Positions 1-8,906 of a DNA stretch of 31,440 nucleotides are shown here, one piece after another. Each line of letters starts with the position of its first letter. Within the stretch, counting starts at the first letter, position 1. The stretch comes from Entamoeba invadens IP1 (lineage: Eukaryota; Evosea; Mastigamoebida; Endamoebidae). Where the stretch lies: positions 32,465 through 63,904 of the forward strand of contig NW_004440426.1 of the NCBI RefSeq assembly GCF_000330505.1. Direction: 5' to 3'. The notes under the pieces are model-generated. The model was not told the DNA's origin. It was given only the letters and a program-made list of their open reading frames with translations, and searched no databases. Both the position numbers and the translations under genes were made by a program.

Positions 1-258
1 AAATAAGAAGTTGACTTATTTAGCTTTTTTTCATTAAAATGAATGTTACTACATTTTCCACAAGTAAATTAAAAAAATACTATAATACAACCATTAACAA
101 TAGTATTATTAATTGCAAACACTCTTCTGATTTCAATTAACTTATTCAGTCATCACTTTCTGATTGAATGCATCAATATATTCAAAAAACATCTTCTTGT
201 TGAAGAATGTTCTTTTTAGTGTCTCGCAAATAAAAAGCTCCTTCGAATCGACTAAATC

Positions 259-1504
259 ATGACACTTCTCTTTCTCTTGTTTTCTTTTACTCTCTCCTAT
301 GAATTCTGGCAGATCACAGACATCCACTACGACGAGAATTACAAAGCGGGGTCAGACCCGTCGACTGTTTGTCGTGAAGGTACTGGGAATGCTCGTCCGA
401 TAGGCGATTACTCTTGCGACACGACGGATAAAGTGTTAGCGCCACTTCCGCGGTTTGTCCAGTTAATGTCTCGAGAAAAGGTTTTGATCTACGGTGGGGA
501 CATCTTACCAAGAAAGCTTGGGGAATATGACATGGACTATTTAAAGCACGGGCTCGACCAAGCGACAGCCTTTCTGAACAAATTTGGCAATTGGGCGATC
601 GTCCCGATGTTAGGAAATCGTTTGTTTTATATGATAATAAAGAGCAATGTAACAATAAGACGACGCGATCCCAGAGAATTGCCAATCGGCAGACACAACT
701 GAGTTATTCACATATGGAGCGCAGGCGTATGCAAAGTGGTTACCTGACAGTGCAAAGACTACATTTAAAAAGGGAGGGTATTACACAAAGCAACTCGGCA
801 ATTTAGATGAAGAGGTGTACGTCGTCGTGTTGAACACAGTGTTATACTACACATTCAATTCATACACTGCTCAAGACACAGACCCAACTGGACAGTTTGA
901 ATGGTTTGAGAAAACTATGAATGACTACAGAGAACAAAATAAGACTGTTTTGTTGGCCGCACATATCTGCCCAGGAGTGTCCGAGAGGTACAACTGGAGT
1001 CAACAAATGTATGACCAATACGACGACAGAATCATCGATTTGATCGCAGAGTACTCCGACATCACCATTGGAATGATATGCGGCCATTTACACTTAGACA
1101 CATATCGAGTCATGCAGAACAAAAACAAGGACAAAACCGTCATCGGCTATTTGTCCCCATCCCTCGACACCTATCTTGGCATCAACCCCTCCGTCAGAAA
1201 ATACCAAGTCGAAGGCAGAAAGATCAAAAATTGGGTCAATTACTACGTCGACTTGAATCAGACAGACGTCGAGTGGAAGTTCAATTATAACGCTGCTGAA
1301 GAGTATGACTTGGAAGACACCTCTGCGGAGAGTATGATCCTCCTTGCTGAGAAGATGAAGAAAGACAGAAGTGTTCATGACACGTGGTTCGAGCATATGA
1401 GAGCGGACTCACATATGTATCAGTGCGACGACAATTGCTGGAACAACAACCTCTGTGCTATTCAGAAGCCACGAAACAGTGAAATTGAGTGCTACAAATT
1501 TTAA
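259..1504 (+). pseudogene. Acid sphingomyelinase-like phosphodiesterase, frame broken twice
   Basis: A secreted metallophosphoesterase of the acid sphingomyelinase-like family (known role: hydrolysis of phosphodiester lipids or nucleotides outside the cell or in lysosomes). The start at 259 gives a hydrophobic signal peptide (about residues 1-13) followed by the first metal motif TDIHYD; YGGDILPR supplies the second. The frame is lost just after MLGN near 612, exactly where the family's GNH(D/E) motif should be; a second frame reads YDNKEQCNNKT, and a third frame takes over near 700 with FTYGAQAYAKWLPDSA. From there the protein is intact: AAHICPG and GHLHLD carry the remaining metal-binding histidines, and a cysteine-bearing tail ends at 1504. 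Net effect is two shifts in the same direction. It is either a recent pseudogene or two sequencing errors; an intron starting at the GTTTGT at 613 was considered but would remove conserved-looking sequence. The family assignment is firm, the inactivation less so. Confidence 0.75.
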
Positions 1505-1509
1505 GTGAA

Positions 1510-3204
1510 TTAGGGTTTTATGTTCTTCTTCTCTTCAATACAAGTGCTCAGGCGTGTCTCAAAGTGTTTGAGTTTTTCAATGTCGCCAAATTCGATATTC
1601 TCAAGTTCGTCTTTATAAAGCTCGTAGTCATTTCCAAGAACGTTTTTCTTGGTGTTCAGATTCAGCTTTGCTTTGCCCCACAAGAACTCGCTGTACTTCT
1701 TTGAGTTTTTTTCGTATTGGTCATTGAACGCTTGAAACCCTTTTAAGTCTCCTTCAAACACTTCAGGGGGGTAATTTAAGTCCTTTATAGTTAAATCAAC
1801 AGAATTATTGAAGAGAAACCCTCCCTTTTTAATGACAAGACTCTCAAAGGCATTGGCTGTTTGTCGAGATTCGACGACAAAAGCATTTCCCCCAATCATC
1901 CCTTCCTTGTTGTTCTTTAGTATTTCAATATGTCTCCACTCAGGATCAAGTAAGAGTGTGGCATATAAAACACTGCCTATCGCATTAGTGTTGTTTGAGT
2001 TCAAGTGCGTTTGCACGGGTATACACTTCTTTAGCTCGTTTAATACAGGAAATGGCCTCCACCCCGATCCAACCATTTCACAGTAGTCGAGTGGTCTATT
2101 CCCCAAATTGGTATTCAAAGTCGTTTGTATGAACCCACACAATGCCTTCACTTCATTTGAAATTGCATTGAAATACTCTTCGTAACTGATTTCGACTTCG
2201 TACGATTCATCAAGTGTCTCAAAAGTACTTTTATACGTCGTTACCTCTTGACAGAAGCCCTTCTTCACTTTTAGAACAAAGTCATCAGTAATATCAAAAT
2301 TTCCATTTTTATCACACTCAGCCACTTTTTGTTGAATTAAGCTTTTAATAAGAGATGTCAGGTGAGCATTTCCTATAGAAGTTGACTCTATTGCAAGTAT
2401 CTTTGTCTCATTATTACAATTTGAGAAGACGCAGAAGTCCGTAGTGTGAATACCCACGTCTAATATCCCAATGTATCTTTCTGTGGTGTTGTTTTGAGTG
2501 AAAAGGATTTCAGTGAGTGGCCCGACATACATTGGGACTATTACAACTCGAATGCCAACATCATTTCCTGCCCGGATGAGTAATTGAGCAAAGGCGACAT
2601 TTTCTGGATACGGCCGGACGGCTATAGCAGCGACTTGGCATTTAGTGTGTTCTTTAATGAAATTCAACATGATGGAAACGACTGTTTGGCATGTTAAAGG
2701 GCCATACATGCGATTGTCAAAGTCATATGATTCATTCTCACACCCACAGTAGATGTGTTGATACATTTTACTATCGTTGTGCCCCTGTGTGTTATTCTTC
2801 TTATATCAAGAGGAGGTCGAACAAACCAAAACTTTTAAAAATGGAAAGACCTCTCCCTTGTCAATGGTAATGACATTCGGCAACTCTTCGGGGTAATTGG
2901 GGAGTTTTAAAGGCTCAAAGTAATATTGCGTTTTGGTCGAAACGACTATTGTGTCATACCCCCAGTCAATTCCAATAGATATCGGGAGATGTGATTCATG
3001 TGGTATGTTTATCTGAACTTCTTCAACGACAGTTGAAGGGACAATTTGGGGTGTACTGGGTGATACTGAAACAGGTTGTGGGGATGTTACAATTTGTGGA
3101 GGAGGTAATACCTTCTTTGGACACAGTGTAAGTATAGGGAAAAAGGCTAAAAGAGTTACAAATACTATAAAGAGAATAATAGGAGTGATAACCAAGTCAA
3201 TCAT
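1510..3204 (-). CDS. Membrane-anchored, divergent Hsp70-like protein (2 exons)
   Basis: Exon 1 is 3204-2827 and exon 2 is 2784-1510, giving about 550 residues. Residues 1-28 form one hydrophobic segment (signal anchor), followed by a Pro/Ser-rich linker (about 34-58) and then an Hsp70 ATPase fold. The ATPase signatures are recognisable but eroded: phosphate-1 as IGIDWGYDT (about 77-85), phosphate-2 as ILDVGIHTTD (about 233-242, glycines lost), and the adenosine motif as MVGSGWRPFPVLNEL followed by an NAIGSVLYATLL segment (about 363-404). About 140 residues follow without a clear substrate-binding domain. This resembles the HSPA13/Stch plan of a leader plus ATPase domain, but the anchor and linker are unusual. 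It may be a pseudo-chaperone or lumenal/cell-surface protein; ATP hydrolysis is doubtful. It is convergent with the phosphodiesterase gene, with only 5 nt between stop codons. Confidence 0.75.
2785..2826 (-). other. 42-nt intron of the Hsp70-like gene
   Basis: On the minus strand the intron runs GTTTGT...ACACAG, phase 0. Its length is a multiple of three, so both exons are in the same frame, and it contains one in-frame TGA, which is what splits the reading frame. Removing it joins EVFPFLKVL to GHNDSKMYQH. The alternative is a nonsense mutation, but the perfect GTTTGT donor favours an intron. Confidence 0.6.
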
Positions 3205-4074
3205 GTTACTTAAAAATTGATAAAATGAATTTAATTTTTATTAAATAGTTATTTAAATGAAGTTTAGAGTGATTACTATTACTATTAGTATTATTATAGT
3301 TGTTTGATAGTAATCACAAAAGTCTGTGATTATTATTATTATCTAAAAACGTTGTTAATATACACAAAATTTATTTAAAAGTGAGTTAAAATGTTGAAGA
3401 TTGATTAAAAAATGTGAAACAATGATTTTTAAGTGTTTTGATTAATTTCCTATAATATATAAGTTTTAATGACCAAAAAAACTTTTTAGAAAGTTCAGGG
3501 GTAAACAATGATGTAAAACAAACAATGTTTTTAAACTTCAACCCCTTTATTGTGTTTTTTTAAACAAACAATTTTTTAATATTTCAACCTCCTTATTAAT
3601 TATCTTAAATGTTAAACTGTGTTTTTTTAAATACTTAATTTCTAATAGTTCAAAAGAAATCAATAAATTAGACAACAAAATGGCTGTTATTTAAAAATGA
3701 TTTATCGCTCTCGTTTGACATGGTCTTACTCTTTTCAATAACCTCGACTTTGTCTTTATTGTTATATTAATAAATTTATAATTTATTATTAATTAATTAT
3801 AGTAATAATCTACCACTTTCCTTGTTATTTTTCTAGTTACGTTTTGATGAAGTTAAAATGAATCAGATAATAAAAATGGTTATTTTAATTATACTCTTAT
3901 AATACAGAAAAAAGAAATCCAACCAAAAAATAAACATATAGTAAATTTACCAATAAATTATAATACAAAACAAATCAAAGTGAATTAATTCCAAAAACAA
4001 AGACAAAGTCAAAATTAAACTACTGTTGACCCAAAGAGAAGTATAACAAACCGATTTATGTAAGTTGAGAAGAC
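3205..4074. other. AT-rich intergenic region with one perfect hairpin
   Basis: No coding frame of note. A perfect 11-bp inverted repeat, GTGATTACTAT at 3269-3279 and ATAGTAATCAC at 3307-3317, lies about 65 bp upstream of the Hsp70-like start, so it could be a regulatory cruciform or the remnant of a small inverted-repeat element. Short related runs (AAACAAACAAT followed by a T-rich stretch and CTTCAACC) recur around 3520-3600. Nothing else is supportable. Confidence 0.5.
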
Positions 4075-4112
4075 TATATAAAAAGGACTTGAAAATCTCA
4101 ATGTTAAATTCA
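4075..4112 (+). promoter_or_regulatory. TATA and initiator of the Tubby-like gene
   Basis: TATATAAAAAGG at 4075-4086 is followed about 31 nt later by AAATTCA at 4106-4112, matching the known Entamoeba core promoter layout (TATA-like box about -30, initiator AAAAATTCA). This puts the transcript start just before the ATG at 4116, so that ATG is preferred over the in-frame ATG at 4101. A very short 5' UTR is normal in this genus. Confidence 0.55.
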
Positions 4113-4115
4113 ATA

Positions 4116-5067
4116 ATGACAGTTTCCCGATTGTATCCAATCACTTCCACTCTCGAAGAAGGTTTTAACATTCTTAAAAATGAATGCGACACAAGTAACA
4201 ACTCAATAAGATCACCAAGAACCAAATTCACAAAACAATTCCATTTCGTCGAGAAAGGATTTGGTTTTCCTCGGTATGTGTTCACTGATAACGACTCGAT
4301 TGTGAAATATCTAACCAACAACGTCGCTGTCATTTCTTCTCGAATTGTTATTTACAACAATTGGAGACAGCCAATCGCTTTGTTAATGTTTGTTAATCTT
4401 CTTCTTAAGTTTTGTATTATTACTATTTGAAACTATACTAAATAGTTAAAATAAAACACATTGAATACATCATGTTTACTCGTTTAAACATCAAATGAGT
4501 TTTATTTAAATACAAAATTCATACAAAGAAATTGAATGATAGAAGAAAAGGACACACTTATAAACTTATTTCTCAAAATTCTCTTCTCCTTCAAGTCAAC
4601 GTGAGGCGCCTCATTGCAATGGAAGTTAAAGTGTTTAATTTGGGATACAATTCTGGCGTGTGTTACACAAGTAAACCAGCTACCATCATTGGTTTGTTTT
4701 TATGTAATTGTTCCGCACTATCATGGAATTTTATTGACCTTCTAGATAATAGAAAATACTTGGACTTTACTATTCCAACACTTCCATCGTCTAAAAACGT
4801 TCAACTGATATCACCATGTCAATGTTTGTCCTCATAATATAATATAATATTATATTATATAATATTATATTATATAATATCATACTATATTATATATAAA
4901 ATATATTATATTTTTTCTATTATAGCAATTAACTAAAAGCTAATAGTGTTGTATTTGAAATGTCCAAACAAAAGTCGTATTACCATGTCAACACTGACTC
5001 TTCATTTACTCCACTCCAAGCCTTTGCTCTTTCCATCATCCGTGCATTTGAAATATTTTCGAGATGA
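4116..5067 (+). CDS. Tubby-like C-terminal domain protein, four exons
   Basis: Deduced exons are 4116-4387, 4543-4691, 4746-4823 and 4940-5067; phases match at every junction and the product is about 208 residues ending at TGA 5065. The C-terminus (NSVVFEM, then FTPLQAFALSIIRAF) matches the hallmark end of Tubby domains, where a hydrophobic helix with a PL.ALQAFAIALSSF pattern plugs the beta barrel. Earlier, VCYTSKPATII-DNRKYLDFTIP lines up with the Tubby VCYETN...GPRKM..IVPG segment, which also supports removing intron 2. Tubby proteins bind PI(4,5)P2 and act in membrane-to-nucleus signalling or cargo transport. The segment between the IP-strand and the last strand (about 60 residues in animal Tubby) is missing and is replaced by an AT-repeat intron, so the barrel may be incomplete. 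The N-terminal half (FGFPRYVFTDNDSIVKYL, SRIVIYNN) is compatible but divergent. It could be a degraded paralogue. Confidence 0.6.
4388..4542 (+). other. Intron 1 of the Tubby-like gene
   Basis: GTTTGT donor at 4388-4393 and GATAG acceptor ending 4542; 155 nt, phase 2 on both sides. It contains several stops in the reading frame. Confidence 0.55.
4692..4745 (+). other. Intron 2 of the Tubby-like gene (in-frame, no stop)
   Basis: GTTTGT donor at 4692 and TTCTAG acceptor ending 4745; 54 nt, phase 1. It has no stop codon, so the 18 residues could in principle be coding, but they interrupt a segment conserved without a gap in Tubby domains. Confidence 0.5.
4824..4939 (+). other. Intron 3 of the Tubby-like gene with an AT palindromic repeat
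   Basis: GTTTGT donor at 4824-4829; the acceptor that keeps the last exon in frame is AAAAG ending 4939 (a TATTATAG at 4917-4924 would lead to an early stop). Positions 4835-4912 are a run of TATAATATTATAT units, self-complementary and prone to form hairpins or to expand. Confidence 0.5.
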
Positions 5068-5607
5068 TCTCTTCTTCATTATTTATTTATTAACTGTGTT
5101 CGTATCTTGTTCTATGTGCACATTTTTATTATAATTCACTTGAATGTGTATTTTATCATTTCAATTGGATACAAAAGAGTCACTTTTGTCAATATAAAGG
5201 TCACAACACTTACTATGAGGGTTATAGTTTATTAATTGACTTGTTTTGGTAATATATACATTAGAGACACTCAACTTTAAATAACAGTCTGTTTTAAGAC
5301 AGACTTTTAATAAATTATAATTAATCTAAACTATTTGAATAATTCAAAAATAAAAAAGATTTTTTATTAAAAATAATTTATTTAACTATACACTGTTAAT
5401 TTATTTATTACTATTTTTTCTTAACAATTATTTAAAAATTTTTTCCCCTTTTTTAGGATATGTAAAATATTCCATATAATAAACTTGTAAACTTCAGGGA
5501 AATTATTTAATAAACTGGAGATTTCCCGATTTATATCCCACAAGAATTAAATTCACTCGTATTTGCAATAGTTTAGTATTTATAGTAAATAACTAAACTC
5601 AATAAAA
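5068..5607. other. Intergenic region with nested inverted repeats
   Basis: Convergent 3' ends of the Tubby-like and polymerase genes. Two hairpins are visible: CAGTCTGT...ACAGACT near 5286-5307, and a nested pair GGATAT (5456-5461) with ATATCC (5533-5538) enclosing GGGAAAT (5497-5503) with ATTTCCC (5521-5527). No coding frame is convincing. Confidence 0.45.
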
Positions 5608-6949
5608 TCAAAAATTCAAGTCGACGACCACATTCTCGTGGCTGTCTGTGTTGAGCACTACAAATTTCTTTTCCTTATAAAAGCTTGGTACTGTGACTAA
5701 GCAGATAGTTTTCCCCATGAAGTTGACACTGTAGCACATCTCCTCGAACCCTCCGACAATGAAAAAGTCTGGAAATGGTTCATTGAGTACAAATGGGTCT
5801 TTTTCGTATGGGTAACATGGAAACATAGAAGGCGCAAATGGGCACAAATGTCCTGCCTTCAAGAAGAAGCAGAAGACGTCTTGTGGGGTTTTCAAAATGG
5901 TCAAATCCATTGCCCTCACAAAGACTTCTTGTGAGAGGAACATGATAGTGATATCACCAAGAGTTACAATCGATGGATTAGAAACCAAATTAAAGGACTT
6001 TTGAGTCTCCGTATTGTTCTTCATCGACTTCACAAACATCGCACGATGGAATGGTTGAAATGGCAAGACAGCATTTGTGGGGTCGTCTCCCTCCGGAATC
6101 ACAGTGACTGGAATCCCCTTGGACACTTCTGACAAGAACCCATCATATTCATCAACCAGTGGACTTCCCATACTCTCCAAGTAATGGTTCCCTATCACAA
6201 ACACATCCGTCCCCAACTCTATCTTTTTGTTCTTTAACACATCGTATAACATTAAATCGGTTTTGCACGCACTAAACCTAATATCTGATATCACAGTAAT
6301 GTTCTTTGTTGCGTCACAATTCATAACTGTCGTTTCAATAGGTTCTTCATATGGGAAAATGACATCGGTGACATTAAAAAAGCCTTCTGTATTGATCGTA
6401 CCAATCACTGCAATGACCTCCTTGTTATTATATGAATTATATAGATATTCTAGTAATAGTATAATCATAGTATAATCATAGTATAATAATATTATGTAAC
6501 TCTATATAAAGCAATTATAAAAGACTTACAATAAGATATATGTGTTGATAAAGAAGACAAACAGTCCCACTTGTAATTGTATTAAGTACCTCGGGCTTCA
6601 TAACTAAATCTGTGTGACCAATTAAGTCTTCGAGATAGGCCGAGTCGTCGTCTGCGTGGAAAGGTGGTTGAGTGAAGTCAATTTTAATGTGCTTTGGGTC
6701 TTTCTTGTGTTGTGCCAAGACGGTGGGGAGTTTCTTGGACTTTTTAAAAATGGTACCGATGAGGGAGGTCTCTCCGCTGGGGATGTTAGTCAGACGCGTT
6801 TGGACGCTCATCCCCTCGTACTTTTTCTCTATCAAGACCTCCAGAAGTGGGCGTAACAGTGTAAGACGGCTCGAATAGATCTTACTGTATTGTTGTGAGT
6901 AGTCCATCTTAGGTGTTTCAAACTGTTTCCCAAACACAGCTTTAGTCAT
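5608..6949 (-). CDS. POLD2: DNA polymerase delta small (B) subunit
   Basis: Exon 1 is 6949-6563 (129 residues) and exon 2 starts at about 6420 or 6417 and ends at 5608, giving about 398 residues (animal POLD2 is about 470). It is the structural B subunit that ties the catalytic subunit of replicative polymerase delta to the rest of the complex in the nucleus; its calcineurin-like fold is inactive in the family. Exon 1 carries the OB-fold start (QQYSKIYSSRLTLLRPLLE, then a TSGT|V.AV junction as in other POLD2). Exon 2 has the family's most characteristic block, VTVIPEGDDPTNAVLP followed by FQPFHRAMF, then CYPYEKDPFVL and the PDFFIVGG segment. Separate frames on either side of an AT-rich stretch hide the gene's continuity. 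It is divergently arranged with the Atg4 gene across 134 bp. Confidence 0.88.
6421..6562 (-). other. Intron of the POLD2-like gene
   Basis: GTTTGT donor at 6562-6557 directly after the TSGT codons, phase 0. Two phase-0 acceptors are possible: ...AACAAG (exon 2 starts E at 6420) or ...AAGGAG (exon 2 starts V at 6417). The second gives a GTVIAV junction closest to the family's GTVLAV. Confidence 0.65.
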
Positions 6950-7083
6950 TGAAATTTACGAGTTCGAGTGGTCTTTTTTTACTTTTTCTATTGAGGAATT
7001 TTTATAGTAAATTTTATTAGTAAAAAAGAACTATACGAAGAAATACTAAACTGAACTAGAAATAACTAATAAATCACAGACGA
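6950..7083. promoter_or_regulatory. Shared divergent promoter of POLD2-like and Atg4 genes
   Basis: Only 134 bp separate the two start codons. GAAC cores, the known third Entamoeba promoter element, occur at 7028-7031 and 7053-7056 on the Atg4 side. On the minus strand CTCGAACTCGTAAATTTCA sits immediately before the POLD2 ATG, combining a GAAC core and an initiator-like AAATTTCA. Confidence 0.45.
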
Positions 7084-8076
7084 ATGGAAGTTGGGACTTT
7101 GACGATGGTTGAATTGGGTGGGATTGAAACTGATACCGATGCACAACACCCACGTGAACTTCGTGAGGACATCAATCTTTATTCTCGACACACTATATGG
7201 GTGACGTATAGGAAAAATATGAAGGAGTTGCCAGGAGGGCGGACGAGTGACTCTGGGTGGGGGTGTATGATCCGTTCGATGCAAATGGCTTTGGCTCAAT
7301 CCTTTGTCTCACTAGTCATGGGCAATTCCTGGAAGTTCACGAAGACTGGATTTCAAGTCGAGCGCAACAAATTTCATCTGCGGTGTATCATCAATTTGTT
7401 TGGGGACGGGCCAGGGTCCCTCTTTTCGATTCACAACTTAATATCACGGTCTACAACAAGAGGCGTTGGTGATGGGAAGTGGTGGGGGCCTTCTTTTGCA
7501 TCGGAAATAGCTGCAGACCATTTGAATACCATTCACGTCTTTAGAACACGGGGGTATGTCGCTCGACTGGGAAGAATAGTGAAACCCGACATCCTCGACA
7601 TTTCTGAAGACAATGGCAATATACTTCCTACTATCATTTTTGTCCCTTTAAGACTTGGTCCAGTCAATGCTGAAGAGGACTTTAGACCAATACTAAAAAA
7701 GGTCTTTGATATACCACAGTGCGTCGGGATGGTTGGGGGAAAACCAAATTTGGCATTCTTCTTCCACACCTTTGACGGAAATTTGTTGTATTATTTGGAC
7801 CCCCATACAACACAAAATGCAGTGAGTATGGACGGCGGGTGGAGCGCCGAGAGTTATTTCTGTAACGATGTCAAAAGCATGAAATATAAAAATTTGGACC
7901 CTTCAGTCTCCCTGTTATTTTTAATTAAAAATAAAGACGACTTCAACAAGTTCGAGGACAATTTTAAAACAGACACTTTTAGTAAATTGTTTGTCTTCAA
8001 AAACGAGAGGGAGGAAAAGGGAATGGACGAAATAATGGCTATAGAAGACGATGACGTCGTCATGCTCGATATTTGA
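7084..8076 (+). CDS. ATG4: Atg4 cysteine protease (peptidase C54)
   Basis: Cytosolic protease that trims Atg8 before lipidation and removes it from membranes afterwards; core autophagy machinery, used in Entamoeba during encystation and growth (known). The 330-residue single-exon product has the catalytic cysteine in SDSGWGCMIR (C61), the family GG.P..AFFF segment (GGKPNLAFFF, about 218-227) and the Asp/His pair in YLDPH (D239, H241). The start at 7084 is the first ATG after the divergent promoter. The C-terminus is acidic (IEDDDVVMLDI), reminiscent of the acidic Atg8-interacting tail of mammalian ATG4B, but it lacks the aromatic residue of a classical LIR. Length is near the family minimum. 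Confidence 0.93.
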   Translation: MEVGTLTMVELGGIETDTDAQHPRELREDINLYSRHTIWVTYRKNMKELPGGRTSDSGWGCMIRSMQMALAQSFVSLVMGNSWKFTKTGFQVERNKFHLRCIINLFGDGPGSLFSIHNLISRSTTRGVGDGKWWGPSFASEIAADHLNTIHVFRTRGYVARLGRIVKPDILDISEDNGNILPTIIFVPLRLGPVNAEEDFRPILKKVFDIPQCVGMVGGKPNLAFFFHTFDGNLLYYLDPHTTQNAVSMDGGWSAESYFCNDVKSMKYKNLDPSVSLLFLIKNKDDFNKFEDNFKTDTFSKLFVFKNEREEKGMDEIMAIEDDDVVMLDI

Positions 8077-8141
8077 GTGGTGTGAAGAGAGTTAGATACT
8101 GTGTATTTTCTTTTTGTTTTATGGTTCTAATTATAGTTTAG

Positions 8142-8164
8142 TTTATAGTTTTTCAAACTATAAA
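8142..8164. other. Perfect 10-bp hairpin downstream of Atg4
   Basis: TTTATAGTTT at 8142-8151 and AAACTATAAA at 8155-8164 with a 3-nt loop, 66 bp past the Atg4 stop. It may fall in the 3' UTR or just beyond it. Confidence 0.4.
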
Positions 8165-8208
8165 TATAGTTTATTTTGCTTTATTTTTAGAAAAAGAATA
8201 GAGTGCAT

Positions 8209-8265
8209 TTGTGAATGTATATCTCTCATGCACTTATCTATGAGATAAAAATGTCTTATTCACAA
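8209..8265. other. Long two-tier hairpin between Atg4 and Dcp1 genes
   Basis: Outer stem TTGTGAAT (8209-8216) with ATTCACAA (8258-8265), inner stem TATC(TC)TCAT (8220-8229) with ATGAGATA (8240-8247), the inner one with a 2-nt bulge. The rest of 8077-8432 is AT-rich with no coding frame. Confidence 0.4.
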
Positions 8266-8432
8266 TGAATACAGTTAAATTATACACAGAAATTGATACC
8301 ACAAATATATTCATTTTTGTTGTGTTGTTTATTTATTAGTATGACTATTTCACTCAGAAGAATACCAAAAAGAGACATCAAAAATGTTATTTGAATAACA
8401 AAAAAGTGCAACTGAAAAACAAAGAAAGTGAC

Positions 8433-8906
8433 ATGAGCACGCCTACACCTGACAAGAAACAACCCGAGCAAGCGATGGGACCAGCACAGGTGCAGGCATT
8501 GAACTTACAAACGCTTCAGGGGTTTTATCCGCACATCGAGAGCATAGCGATGAACTGCGGTGTAGTGAGTGTGTATGAGATCAGTGCGCAAACACATGAC
8601 CCGGACTGTCGTGGTCCACTTTTCCTCGTTCAAACGCGCGAAAAGGAGATGTGGATGATCGTTCTTAACCAACTTGGCTTTGGGACGTACAGAATTTCTA
8701 TCGACGAGAACACACAGTTCCAGGAACAAGACAGGTACGTCACTCTTAAGAACGACGGTGACAACGTTTTAGTCCAATTTTGCTTCGTCTCACAAAACGC
8801 AGAGGACGAAAGAGAAAAGGCTGTCAAAAAGTTGAAGAACGAGCTCAGGGCAGTAGGTAAGGCCTCCACACTTCTCAAACATGCCGTCGCTTACTGCTCA
8901 AAATGA
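8433..8906 (+). CDS. DCP1: Dcp1-like mRNA decapping co-factor (EVH1 domain only)
   Basis: Dcp1 activates the decapping enzyme Dcp2 in cytoplasmic P-bodies. The 157-residue product is a single EVH1/Dcp1 domain: NLQTLQGFYPHIESI matches the family's N.Q.L...DP.I..I start, followed by VVSVYEI, the GPLFLV strand, MIVLNQLG in place of the usual (I/V).NR, and a C-terminal helix with VKKLKNEL. The start is the ATG at 8433; the frame is open upstream to 8391 but with no earlier ATG. The C-terminal trimerisation and proline-rich regions of animal Dcp1 are absent, as in short fungal forms. The assignment is from pattern recognition and is fairly secure. Confidence 0.75.
   Translation: MSTPTPDKKQPEQAMGPAQVQALNLQTLQGFYPHIESIAMNCGVVSVYEISAQTHDPDCRGPLFLVQTREKEMWMIVLNQLGFGTYRISIDENTQFQEQDRYVTLKNDGDNVLVQFCFVSQNAEDEREKAVKKLKNELRAVGKASTLLKHAVAYCSK

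Noticed and set aside
142..327. Minus-strand frame of 61 codons at the left end (KELFICETLKRTFF...)
   Set aside because: Composition is coding-like over 142-258, but the rest lies antisense to the phosphodiesterase signal peptide region, the frame closes just upstream of its ATG and no family is recognised.
314..685. Minus-strand 123-codon frame under the phosphodiesterase gene
   Set aside because: It is antisense to a recognised metallophosphoesterase and has no motif of its own.
4101..4115. Earlier in-frame ATG for the Tubby-like gene
   Set aside because: It lies upstream of the predicted transcription start set by TATA and initiator; not excluded if the promoter call is wrong.
3947..4333. 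Minus-strand 128-codon frame, hydrophobic
   Set aside because: It overlaps exon 1 of the Tubby-like gene antisense; the hydrophobicity comes from reading AT-rich DNA.
8391..8432. Upstream extension of the Dcp1 frame
   Set aside because: It begins with TTG; no ATG before 8433, and the added residues are Lys/Asn-rich spacer translation.
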